In this document: in pieces, positions 39,620 to 59,805 of the stretch
Layout: each line of letters starts with the position of its first letter
Position numbering within the stretch: position 1 is the first letter of the stretch
Notes under the pieces: generated by a model
Database searches by the model: none
Told to the model about the DNA's origin: nothing
What the model saw: the letters and a program-made list of their open reading frames with translations, nothing else
DNA from: Sipunculus nudus
Taxonomy: Eukaryota > Annelida > Sipuncula > Golfingiida > Sipunculidae
Reading direction: 5' to 3'
NCBI GenBank assembly: GCA_026874595.1
Contig: CM049311.1
Location: forward strand, 5,739,676 to 5,803,675
Length of the DNA stretch: 64,000 bases
Position numbers and translations under genes: made by a program

Positions 39620-39872
39620 TCTCGTTCCCACGAGATAGTATCTCGTTCCCACGCGTTAGTATCTCGTGGCCACGCGATAATTATCTCGTTCCCACGCGTT
39701 AGTATCTCGTGGCCACGCGATAATTATCTCGTTCCCACGCGTTAGTATCTCGTTCCCACGCGTTAGTATCTCGTTCCCACGCGATAATTATCTCGTTCCC
39801 ACGCGTTAGTATCTCGTGGCCACGCGATAATTTTCTCGTTCCCACGCGATACTATCGCGTGGGAACGAGATA
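39620..39872 (+). repeat. Left minisatellite arm of the foldback element
   Basis: About twelve units of about 20 bp, each partly palindromic (CGTGGCCACG core in many), with TTAGTA or ATAATTA linkers. Confidence 0.93.
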
Positions 39873-40181
39873 AATGTAGATAGATAATACAGTAAGACCT
39901 ACATCTTAAATCCTTGAGGCATGCTTCTATACACTGGATGAAGACTATGGTCAATTATTTGCATGAATTTAGAGCGGACTTAATATGCTGAAACCTGAAA
40001 TGATACAACGGGCACTCGTACAACACTCGTCGGCTAGGTTTGTCTGGAGAATGTGTGAGCGGGGAAAAGGGGGGGGGGGTCTAGTTCGGGTAAAATATTT
40101 TTCATAATAAATGTTCACAATATAAATTACCATTGGCGGCGAAACCAAATTTTCATTGGGGCCAAATAGTATACCCAAATA

Positions 40182-40183
<2 letters not shown>

Positions 40184-40215
<32 letters not shown>

Positions 40216-40263
40216 TAGTATATATTATATATACATATATATTATATATATATTATATATATA

Positions 40264-40295
<32 letters not shown>
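40184..40295. repeat. TA-rich microsatellite inside the foldback element
   Basis: Interrupted TA array. A second array lies at 40622-40685, and G/C homopolymers at about 40365, 40746 and 40865. Confidence 0.93.
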
Positions 40296-40620
40296 TTATA
40301 AATAAGGGCCGTAGCCTGACACAAATGGCGGGGGGGGGGATTTGATGGGGTAATCCCCGACGGGGGGGGGGGGGGGGTGGTTTGGAGGGGGTCTCACCCT
40401 CCCAAGGTTTTGAAAATTTTGAAAAACTGTATGGGTACTACTGCATTCTGGTGTATTTTATTGGTCAATGCTTATTAAGTAAAACAGTATCTCCTTGTAG
40501 GAAGATTATTAGTTATTTTTCTGGCAATGGATTAATTTTCACACAGAATCAATTTTCTTCACCGCAAATCCCGGAGTCTGCGGCCCTGTATATATGGTAC
40601 TCCAAGTACTGAGCAGAAGA

Positions 40621-40680
<60 letters not shown>

Positions 40681-41324
40681 TATGTGTGTGAGGGTGCAAA
40701 TACCCAATAATAATAGAGTGGATGTTTTTATTCCCATCATTATGTTGGGGGGGGGGGGGGGTCTCGCCGCCTATGAATACATAACTGAAATTTTATTGTA
40801 GAAAGAAAAATGTGAAGGGGAAGAATGAGCAAAGTTCTCGAAAAAAAAGGTCTCCTCAACCCCTCCCCCCCCCCCCCAGTCATAATGAAGTGGCATGGCT
40901 GAGACCTTTTGTTGTAAGCTTCTCCCTTGAGACATAACACAAACCGAAATGTTTTTTACCCTGTTCGGTATACCCGAAATTAAATAACCCCAACCCTTGT
41001 CCTAAAAAATATGATTTTCTGGGAAGGTAAAATACAAACAAGTGTTTCAGTTTAATTCATGTTTGGTACACAAGGGTTTATATCACCCTTACCCTAAAAC
41101 AAATACAGTTTTCCATGAACAAATAAAAATGGGCAAGTTGAACCAACGCAATGAAACGGTGAACAAATGCATTGAAAACTGCTGAAATTTACCTCAAAGC
41201 ATTCGGCGCAAACACACATACAACGAGATACATACAAACAATTTAAGCTACATCGACGCTCGATATAAAACAGACCACAGACATTCTTGTCCAAATGAGG
41301 GCTTAAGCTATAGCATGGCATACT

Positions 41325-41625
41325 AACGCGTGGCCACGCGATACTAACGTGTGGGAACGAGATAATTATCGCGTGGGAACGAGATACTATCGCGTGGGAA
41401 CGAGATAATTATCGCGTGGGAACGAGATACTATCGCGTGGGAACGAGATAATTATCGCGTGGCCACGAGATACTATCTCGTGGGAACGAGATAATTATCG
41501 CGTGGCCACGAGATACTATCGCGTGGGAACGAGATAATTATCGCGTGGCCACGAGATACTATCTCGTGGGAACGAGATAATTATCGCGTGGCCACGAGAT
41601 ACTATCGCGTGGGAACGAGATAAAC
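41325..41625 (-). repeat. Right minisatellite arm of the foldback element
   Basis: Inverted counterpart of the left arm, with units TATCGCGTGGGAACGAGATA and TATCGCGTGGCCACGAGATA. It is slightly longer than the left arm, so unit number has changed since insertion. Confidence 0.93.
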
Positions 41626-41666
41626 AATAATTTTGTGCATGTCCTATACGAGCCACCGTACATGAC

Positions 41667-42589
41667 AGGAAACAGTCAAACAAAAATTAATAGCTTTGTT
41701 TCAAGCAAAGTACTATTTCTTGTCCATAACACCCGCAGTAAACTGGTTGCTGTCCAGTGCTTATGCAACAAATCCTTGATGTTAAATTCGATGGCGTGTT
41801 CGGTGTAACTTTGTCTTAGGAAAGCTCTGAGTTTTGTTGTTAATAACGATTTATTTTCTTTTCTTCTAGTTTATTTTGTTTAATTTTTTTTGTTTTGCAA
41901 GAGGCTGAACCCACCCCTACATTATGAGGCATTGAGCCGCAGCGCTCGCATGCAGTCCTTATGTTAATCTGGCGCTGTAACAAGTCAGGTTATGGTCTTT
42001 CTTTACCGACCATTTCTGTTACATGAATTGCCCACAGACAACAATATATTCATTGGTATAAAAATGCAGATTCGTGCAGATGGAAATAATTATCATTCAT
42101 CACCTCTTATACTGATGGTGGTCCCATTTCCCCTCAATAGAATACACAATTTGACTGGCTATTTCTGAAATATTTCGGCTTGGTCTGGTTCTCACAATGC
42201 ACATGACAGTGTTATTTTTTGTCATTGCTATTCGTATGTTATATAAACCAGCTGACCTAAGGAAATTTCAAGACTGCAGCTTAAACTTGGATTAAAGCCA
42301 GCCAGATCTGAGACCGAGACAGCTTTATAGTCTTTAATATAAAATATTTATGTTCATGGACAGTTGAACGTGCCTGGAAATTATTATGAACTAGATCTGT
42401 AGTCGTAACTTACATCATACCCCCGCCATAATCGTCTAACAAACTTTACTGTGGTGTTCATAATATGACGTTTCGGTAACACGGGTTCACTTGTAGATCT
42501 GCAGAACAAACGGTGGCCCTAATATCAATAAATGACCAGCTTCTACCTGAGACAAAGCAATATTTGAATAGTAATCGTATTAAGGGGAT
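41667..42589. other. Gene-free spacer
   Basis: No exon, repeat array or recognisable protein. Confidence 0.55.
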
Positions 42590-43500
42590 TTCCAGATTGA
42601 TTGTTGGTTGTTACATAAAACCTCAACAATATTTGATCAAAATCCGTTCATAACCCGTTTGGTTACTCATGTTCACGAGTGGAGGAAAACATGCATCGAG
42701 CGCCAACAGAGGCTAATGATGAACACAGCGTGTACGACATCTGGTGGCCGTTTTCAAGCTTTAAGCCTGTGTTTCTTCTTTCATGTTCCTTCCTTTTGTT
42801 TTGGAGTTGTCCTGCATGCTCAATATCGTACCTCTTCTCAATCATGTTTTGTTAAACAAGCACACGTGAACTTTGTTGCGATTGTTATGTAAGTACACGT
42901 GCCAGGGTGGTTATGCCGGGTATTTCTTATATTCAGCCAGAATTAAACTAATAGCGTGATATATTACGCCTAATACTGAAAATGATTTAGTTCCTTTATA
43001 TAATACATGTAAGACCTCCTGGTGCATCCATGCTTTGTGGCCAAATCATTTGTCAGCAGTGTTAAAAACAGCGCTTCAAAAAGTGAATACGATATGATAG
43101 GAAACAGAACAAAATCCTGGTACGTTTGCTCAGCATCGTGATGTGAATAATGACATTGGATCTAAAGATACGACTGTTAGTTCAAATGTAATTAAATGTC
43201 AAACGTATCGTTTTTCATTCGAACATGTTCGAGAAGTTATGGTCTATCATAATAATATCGTAAAAGCACATTTCATACTGTAAGTCATGCATCTCGACCT
43301 TGTTCAGTGTATAAACGGTGAATTAGGGGAGGCCTTTTATTATTTAAGTCAGCACTTGTGGCACGAATAAGCCATGCAATAAGCTCATGCGCATTACTAA
43401 ACGAATGTCGCCGGACATAAAATACAGGTTATCGTTTCCGGCCATGGGTACATACACTGTAAAAAAGGTTAAACCTTTTTTTAAAATAATAATCCCCCCA
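42590..43500. repeat. Segmental duplication, distal part, copy after gene 3
   Basis: Colinear with about 51975-52080 and 52690-53735 after gene 4. Shared phrases include GTTCATAACCCGTTTG, TTGTTGCGATTGT, GCCAGGGTGGTTATGC and CATTCGAACATGTTCG. The gene 4 copy contains an extra internal duplication and an inserted element. Confidence 0.9.
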
Positions 43501-43524
43501 TATATATATATACTGAAGAAAAAC

Positions 43525-43649
43525 AACACTGTAAAATCCGTACAGACTGTTTCAAGGGATTGCGACCCTATTTCAGGTGAATGCTAACAACATTGACCTG
43601 AGGATCGGGTCGCATCCCTTGAAACAGTCTGTACAGATTTTACAGTGTT
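43525..43649. mobile_element. 125-bp hairpin MITE
   Basis: Perfect to near-perfect arms of about 43 bp start AACACTGTAAAATC and end GATTTTACAGTGTT. They read on through GTACAGACTGTTTCAAGGGA. The homologous position after gene 4 (about 53800) lacks it, which supports insertion. A target-site duplication cannot be fixed by eye. Confidence 0.8.
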
Positions 43650-43849
43650 TTCACCAAAGTTAATTATTTACCTACACGGAACAGCTTATTAATATATTCC
43701 TATAATATAGAACTCGTTCGTAACCACTTTACAGAATTTTATAAAATTCGGAATTATGATCGGGTCACATGTGAACTGTTGCGCCCACATTTTTGGTTGA
43801 CCTCTGACCTTGCTCTCTCTAGTGCACCCATCTGTGCGACTGTTTGACA

Positions 43850-44330
43850 CATTTACCCACATATCTTCGGACTCTTTTGACCAATCAAAATTGACCACCT
43901 ACATTCACGTTCAGGCTTATATCTCAGGACTGGTTTGACGTATTCTCCTGAAATGTTGCATGTATATACATATTGGATAGCTTTCGAGATTTTGTGGCAG
44001 GTGGCTCTACCTTCATCAATGTTTACGCTGTAGAGACATTCATGTTAATATCTCAGGACTCGTTTGACGTATCCCCCTGTAATTTTGCGTGTCTATAGAT
44101 CTCACATAGCTCTTTATCATACACAAAATTGGTGGCGCCACCTGCAACCATTTTTGCACAGCGTCCTTCTGTTTGTCTGCTGTTGGATAAAATCACTCAT
44201 ATACAAGCAGTGGTTTGACTTATCTGCCTACAATTTTTCATATATTTATATAACTTGGATAGCTTTCTGGATTTTGTGGCAGGTGGCGCCACCTACATTC
44301 ACATTTCGACTGCAGACACCCATCCTTATA
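43850..44330. repeat. Degenerate tandem repeat, about 150-bp unit, about three copies
   Basis: ATATCTCAGGACT(G/C)GTTTGACGTAT occurs near 43920 and 44050, with a variant near 44200. Each is followed about 100 bp later by a GTGGCAGGTGG or GGTGGCGCCACC phrase (near 43994, 44131, 44282). Confidence 0.75.
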
Positions 44331-44429
44331 TGCAACACACCTCACTCTATTTCCCCTTCCACTCAATCCTTACTTCACCCGTCCCACTCTGATTTCGGCG
44401 GATACACGTAGTCGCTTGTCGACTACCCG

Positions 44430-44629
44430 TACGTATTCTAGTTATACGATGGTGTAGGAAGCACGGGGCAGAGGGGGCCTCCCCTACCTCCCCAACATAA
44501 ATATTGCCCCCCCCCCCCCCCCACAAGGCCTTGGTTTTTACTCTTGTGGTGGACCAAGGTTTCAGATATGTACGACGGCCCTTAAGTTATGAACATGTCA
44601 TATACATCTGGTATATATAAATGCATATG

Positions 44630-44682
<53 letters not shown>

Positions 44683-45179
44683 GTATATATATATATATAA
44701 ATAATTGTATATATATATATAAATAATTGTATATATATATATATATTTATATCCCTCATTTAGAATATATGTAATATATAAATATATACTGGAATGTATT
44801 TAATTAGAAAGGGTACACAATTAACAATTTGGCAGGAATGGTCAAATAATTGTTTCCTAAAAACTCAAAACGTACAATACTATTTTGAGGAGTTTGGTTT
44901 ATATATCTAACCTTTTTTATAATATTAGAAACACGGGACACAATGCAATAAACAGCCATAAAACTGACCCTTGTACCTGGAACAAGTGACAACAACCGAA
45001 CCTTTATCTTAATATGTCAGCAAGATGTATAAATCACACGGAATATAAACGGTCAATATTACTGGTATGATGACATTTAGCGGAGTTCACATTAAACTTT
45101 GATAATACACCAAATAATCGATTAATAATCGATTATCGGCTATTTTCTTTTATTTATTGCTCTTCAATCAATTCCTATC

Positions 45180-45232
<53 letters not shown>

Positions 45233-45639
45233 TCGTTAATATATAGATCTATTAACGGGTGCTAAAGGCCCTTCACTTAAGATCTGATTTATAGCAAATC
45301 ACACTACTACCTGGTCGGCCAACAACACAGAAAAACTAAGTGTCTTATTCTGCTCTCGCGTTTAAAGTCATGAACTCCTGCCCAGAGTGAGTATGAACGA
45401 TGGAGATGGAGATGGAGACTGCTCCACCCAGGCGTGGCACCAAAGTCTCAACAAATATTTGACAGTTGTATAGCGGTAGTCCTAAATGTGCCCGTATATG
45501 AAAAGCAATGCTTGGAGGGAGCTAAATTCGTTATACGTATATATATGACAAAAGACCAAGACTATGTTTGCTATTATTAGAAAACAGATTATATACGATA
45601 GTTTATTAACTACTTCAACGCTTTAACTGAAAGACTGTC
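44430..45639. repeat. Upstream flank shared with gene 5
   Basis: Colinear with about 54080-55240. GTGTAGGAAGCACGGGGCAG occurs at 44452 and 54090. GGCAGGAATGGTCAAAT, TTAACGGGTGCTAAAGGCCC and CTACCTGGTCGGCCAACAAC also match in order. It contains a C-run (44502-44521) and TA arrays (44637-44745, 45182-45228). Confidence 0.9.
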
Positions 45640-46043
45640 AGTACAGCGATACATAGGGGGCCTAATGCCTGCTATGCAATCAGTGTTTCCTAATTACATG
45701 TATGGCTTTGGAAAATTCGCTTAAAGCCGGGTAATTATTTGTCACGCCGTGTGCGTGTCCATTCGACACAGCTGACTTCCCACCTTACAGTTATGACGTA
45801 TATTTGTAACAGTCGCGTAATCCCGTCGTAAACCTGACTCGTGGACTCTGAGTGTACCTGTCACGTGCATGTTTGTTGCCGGTATCCATGGTGCCGTTGC
45901 TGAGACAACGACGCTGGTTGAGGACATATATACCTCAGTCGGTCGTTCCCTCCACATCACTCTCACCGTGTGCATCATTCAACGGGTTGTGAGCAACTTA
46001 TACAAGGAGTCGTTTCCTAACACTCATACCAGACAACATCATC
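45640..46043 (+). promoter_or_regulatory. Promoter and 5' UTR of alpha-tubulin gene 4
   Basis: Nearly identical to gene 5 upstream. Ordered elements: GTAACAGTCGCGTAAT with GTCGTAAACCTGACTCGTGG (45806-45844), X-box-like GTATCCATGGTGCC (45882-45895), TATATA (45927-45932), and a CCGTGTGCATCATTCAACGG block near 45966. The ATG sits in CATCATCATGGTAAG. Confidence 0.82.
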
Positions 46044-50824
<4,781 letters not shown>

Positions 50825-51052
50825 ACTCTTGACTTATAACAAATACATAAACAAGAAGGGAAAAGATAAATATTGATTTCCGGCAGATCATGTCTTAGAA
50901 CACAAAAAGACATTGAGTTTTTAGCTGTTGGTAACGTAACAGCAAAGATTATACGGTCGGCAACATTCTACCAAATGAATAGAAAAACGCATAAGAAAAC
51001 ATTTGTTGGCTTTTGATTCATACCGTGTATATTCCAAACTTCTATTTGTGGT

Positions 51053-51058
51053 AATAAA
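51053..51058 (+). terminator. Poly(A) signal AATAAA of gene 4
   Basis: 229 bp after the stop, in a 3' UTR colinear with that of gene 3. Confidence 0.85.
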
Positions 51059-51239
51059 GATTTTCATGGCTTCTTTAATCTGCTCCTTCTATTTGTTAAT
51101 TGTACGTACGTTCTTTTTGAAGTAACCTGGTAAATGATACAGTTTAGCTGGCGCAAAAATGATTTTAAATATTTTCATTGCACCCAAATCCTGGTCTCAG
51201 TGTTCGGAAATCAGTTTCAATGTGGCTTCCTGATGCAAA

Positions 51240-51975
51240 TGGTTAAGATGCTCTGCGATTCTTCATCATTTATATCAATCCTGTCTCCTATGCCGTTTTA
51301 ATGATTTCAGAATTTTCTTAAAGGTTTCGATCTCACAATTACAGAAATTATCCGAAACAGTTACAAACCTTCATCTGTAGAAAACAGTTCCTTGCCAGTC
51401 TTCAATTGTAGGACTGCACTACAGCTATATATATGAGATGTTAAATTCATGCTATCTTGAATGCATATTGATTACGCGCAAACTGTTACTTCCCAAGTGT
51501 AGAACCTTTCCAAAACAGTCACTGATCCTCCAAAATAAAAACAAGACAATTTGCAAAACTCCAACACAGTCACCAAACTTTGTCAAATGTCCTTTGGTAT
51601 TTTAACTTAAAAAGTCACGTGCTCCCAGAGCCCCCAGAACTGCACAAACACAACCAGGGACACAATTAAGTCTTCTGCTTGAATTCGTGTGTAACGATAA
51701 GTTTGACTAATGTACATGACACGCCATTCATAAAATATCTGTGTTAAAGATTTAAATATTAAGAAGAGTACATTTTACAGAGTCTGTGGTAGTATAAGCA
51801 AAATACCAATTTGTTTTCGCTTGTAATATTTATCTAACTAGAAAGTAATATGATATCGCACATATGGCCCTTGATCGAAAGGAAGAGCATTATGTGAATG
51901 TAAGTCCAGAGATAGAGTCATGTGGGTAATTGTCTCCCGACTCCAAGTGTGCATAATCATTTGAATATTACTCTG
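51240..51975. repeat. Segmental duplication, copy after gene 4
   Basis: Counterpart of 37155-37885. After GACTCCAAGTGTGCATAA it jumps to sequence matching 42590 onward, so about 4.7 kb found after gene 3 is missing here. Confidence 0.9.
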
Positions 51976-52075
51976 AATCAGGGTATTTCCAGACTGTTGG
52001 ATGTTACATTAAACCTCCACAAAATTCCACCAAAATCTGTTCATAACCCGTTTGATTATTCCTGAACATGAGTGG

Positions 52076-52690
52076 AATAAAACCTGGCGACAGGACCTCC
52101 GCTACGACAAAAGTCTACGACAAGCTACAAGTGGTTTGCGAATATCTGACGACAAGCTACGACAAGCTGCAGACAACCGGTGACACAGTCGCCGCGACAA
52201 AGGGCAATCACGTACGACAACCTACGACCACATCTACGACAACACTGGCGACAGCCTACGACACCAGAATTCTTACTACGTCCATCCGCGACAAGCTTCG
52301 ACGATTCTCTACTATGAGCTATGTGAGGAGCCGGACAAAAGGATGGGCCTTGTTTCAAGTAACAACAGCCCGCGATAACACACGACAACAGACGTCACCT
52401 GGCGACAGCCTACGACAGGACCTACGACTACCCGCGTCAGCTGGCGACAGCCTACGACAGCACCTTCGCCAGTAGAAGGCAGGATACGCTCACTGGCGAC
52501 AAAAAAACTGTCGCCTGAGAATTTTGAACATGTTGAAAATCAGAGGCGACAGCATCGAGATCCCATGTCTTGGGGCGACTTCAGGCAACTACAGGCGACC
52601 ATACAGGCGACCATGAGGCCACAGCCTGGTCGCCTGTAGATTCGCCAAGTGGGACAGCCCCATTATTGTAAACACAAGGGGCATGCCATC
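52076..52690. mobile_element. CGACA-rich inserted segment
   Basis: Breaks the homology between the gene 3 and gene 4 spacers: GAACATGAGTGGA on the left corresponds to 42672-42686, and ATCTGGTGGCC on the right to 42739. The insert is built from degenerate CTACGACA and TGGCGACAG units. On the right it has GGCGACTTCAGGC, CAGGCGACC and GTCGCCTGTAG phrases, including inverted ones (CTGTCGCCTGA and AGGCGACAG). The 135-codon frame over it reflects the repeat, not a protein. A few unique bases at the edges remain unexplained. Confidence 0.7.
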
Positions 52691-53735
52691 TGGTGGCCAA
52701 ACCGGGCAATTTCAAGTATTTTCAAGCTTTAAACCGTTGTTTCTTCTTTCACTTTTTTCTTTTTGTTAGGGAGTTGTCGTGCATGCTCAATATCGTACCT
52801 CTGGTAACTCAGTCTTGTTATGTTTAAACAAATACACGTGAACTTTGTTGCGATTGTAAGTACGTGTGCCAGGGTGGTTATGCTGAGTATTTCTTATATT
52901 CTGCCAGAATAAACTAATACAGTAATATAATACGCGTTATACTCAAAATGATTGAGTAATTTTATATTACACCTGTTTTTCCTCTTGATGAATTCATTCA
53001 TACTTTGTGGCCAAATCTTATGTCAAGAGTGTTAAAAATAGCTCTATGATGTGATGGGAAACAAAACGAAATCCTGGTATGTTTTCTCCGCATCGTAATA
53101 TGTATAAGGAAATTTTATCTGAAGATTCGAATTTTAGATCATTAAATGTAAAATGTATCGTTTTTCATTCGAACATGTTCGGAAAGGTATCGTTTATCAC
53201 AACAATATCGTGATATATTACGCCTAATACTGAAAATGATTTAGTTCCTTTATGTAATACATGTAAGACCTCCTGATGCATCCATGCTTTGTGGCCAAAT
53301 CATTTGTCAGCAGTGTTAAAAAAAGCGCTTCAAAAAGTGAATACGATATGATAGGAAACAGAACGAAATCCTGGTACGTTTTCTCAGCATTGTGATGTGA
53401 ATAATGACTTTGGATCTAAAGATACGACTGTTAGTTCAAATGTAATCAAATGTCAAACGTATCGTTTTTCATTCGAACATGTTCGAAAAGTTATGGTCTA
53501 TCATAATAATATCGTAAAAGCAAATTTTATACTGTAAGTCATACATTTCGACTTTGTTCAGTGGACGGAGGCCTTTTTATTATTTAAGTCAGCAATTTTG
53601 GCACGAATAAGCCATGCAATAAGCTCATACGCATTACTAAACGGATGTAGCCGGAAATAATATACAGGTAATCGTTTTCGGCCATAGGTACATACATTGT
53701 ATAAAAGGTTAAACCGTTTTTCTTATTACAACAAC
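52690..53735. repeat. Segmental duplication, distal part, with internal 293-bp tandem duplication
   Basis: Counterpart of 42745-43480. AAAATGATT(T/G)AGT...CATACTTTGTGGCCAAATC and CATTCGAACATGTTCG occur twice, offset by about 293 bp (near 52943 and 53236). The second unit is closer to the gene 3 copy, so the first is the more diverged. Confidence 0.85.
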
Positions 53736-54079
53736 AGTGAGCAACCTTTTCCGCCATGGGCACACACACATCCACACACATATATGTAAATATAATGGCA
53801 TATATTTGGCACCAAAGTTTATTATTTTACTACACGGAACAGCATTATAAATATATTCTTATAATGTATTGCTTCAATATACACCTGGCGAGCTCTTCGA
53901 ATGTTAATCATCGGTCAATATTACGATTTAGACAGTTTCAAAAGTGATCTTCTGATCTGTGGTCAGACGGTTTACCTATCAGCATACACGGCGCGGCTGT
54001 AACAATTTAATATGTTCGGGACGCAGCGCGCTCGCAGCATCGGTCTCGTAGACCAAGGCATGGCTATCACTCAAGTTAT

Positions 54080-54741
54080 TATACAGTGGTGTAGGAAGCA
54101 CGGGGCAGAAGGGCTATACTGCCTCCCGAACCTTCCCAACATAAATATTGCTGTGGGAGGAGATATCAATGTGCCCCCCCCCAGTATTTTGAACAGATAA
54201 CAACTAAATAATCCTGAGTATAACATATTATGTGTTGAACGGCACACTCTTGCAGCTGAACATTCAAACTATAGGCTACTTGTAATTTAATATAATTTAA
54301 AAAATATATATACTAAATAAATTTTATATTATTCCGGACTATCAAACTTATTAATATAGCTTTTTCTTAATGTAAGGTCCCCCCCCCCACACACACAAAT
54401 TAAATTTCATTTGGCAGGAATGGTCAAATCATTGTTTCCTAAAATCACAAAATGTACAATACTTTTTTGAGGAGTTTAGTTTATATATCTAACCTTTTTA
54501 TGATATAAGAAACACGGGACACAATGCAATAAACAACCTTAAAACTGACCCTTGTACTTGGAACAGGTGACAACAACCGAACCTTTATGTAAATATGTCA
54601 ACCAAATGTATAAACAAGACGGAATATAAACGGTCAATATTACTGGTATGATTATATTTAGCCGAGTTATTAAAAATCGATTATCGGCCTTTCTTTCGTT
54701 CATAATTTTACAATCAATTCATACCCCATATATATATATAC

Positions 54742-54804
<63 letters not shown>

Positions 54805-55240
54805 TTCGTCAATATACAGCTCTATTAACGGGTGCTAAAGGCCCTTTACTGAAGATCTGTGATATGGCAAGTCACACTACTACCTGGTCGGCCAACAACA
54901 CAGAAAACTTCAGTGTCTTATTCTGGTCTCGCGTTTAAAGTCATGAACCCCAGCACAGCGAGTATGAACCAAGGTTCACGATGGAGACTGCTCTGAGGCC
55001 AGGCGTGGCTCCACAAGTATTTGCCAGTTGTATAGGGGTAGGCCTTAATGTGCCCGTATATGATACGCAATTCGTTATTTTCTTAAAGAAATCCGCTTTC
55101 TTAGTGGGCTTGGAGGGAGCTAAATTCGTTATATGTATATATGTGACAAAAGACCAAGACTCTATTTGCTATTATTAGAAAACAGATTATATACGATAGT
55201 TATGTAACTACTTATATAAGCGCTTAAACTGAAAGACTGT
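54080..55240. repeat. Upstream flank shared with gene 4
   Basis: Counterpart of 44430-45639, including the TA array at 54728-54802 and a C-run near 54382. A short open frame at 54012-54200 ends in its C-run and is not supported as a gene. Confidence 0.88.
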
Positions 55241-55639
55241 CAGTACAGCGATGCGTAATGCCTGCCATGTAATCAGTATTTTCTGATTACATGTATGGCT
55301 TTGCAAAATTTGGCTTAAAGCCGGGTTATTATTTGTCACGCCCTGTGCGTGTTCATTCGACACAGCTGACTTCCCACCTAAGAGTAATGACGTATATTTG
55401 TAACAGTCGCGTAATCCCGTCGTAAACCTAACTTGTGGACTCTGAGTGTACCTGTCACGTGCAATGTTTGTTGCCGGTATCCATGGTGCCGTTGCTGAGA
55501 CAACGGCGCTGGTTGAGGACATATATACCTCAGTCGGTCGTTCCCTCTCACATCACTCTCACCGTGTACATCATTAAACGGGTTGTGAGCAACTTATACA
55601 AGGAGTCGTTTCCTAACACTCATACCAGACAACATCATT
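55241..55639 (+). promoter_or_regulatory. Promoter and 5' UTR of alpha-tubulin gene 5
   Basis: Ordered elements: GTAACAGTCGCGTAAT with GTCGTAAACCTAACTTGTGG (55400-55438), X-box-like GTATCCATGGTGCC (55477-55490), TATATA (55522-55527) and CCGTGTACATCATTAAACGG near 55562. Almost identical to gene 4, with a few single-base indels. Confidence 0.82.

Positions 55640-59805
<4,166 letters not shown>

Larger units (their letters stand above)
39581..41660. mobile_element. Foldback DNA transposon (2080 bp) with minisatellite inverted arms
   Basis: Both ends read TACGGTGGCTCGTATAGGAC inward, continuing as ATGCACAAAATTATT with one small indel, then run into tandem arrays in opposite orientation. The element is flanked by an exact 6-bp direct repeat CATGAC (39575-39580 and 41661-41666), a target-site duplication. 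The arrays consist of about 20-bp units alternating TATCTCGTTCCCACGCG and TATCTCGTGGCCACGCGATA. The interior (39873-41324) has TA arrays and G-runs but no transposase, so it is non-autonomous. Confidence 0.9.

Noticed and set aside
52068-52475. 135-codon frame
   Set aside because: Produced by the degenerate CGACA repeat insertion; composition follows the repeat unit and the paralogous spacer lacks it.
54012-54200. 62-codon frame before gene 5
   Set aside because: The matching region before gene 4 does not keep the frame and it ends in a C-run.
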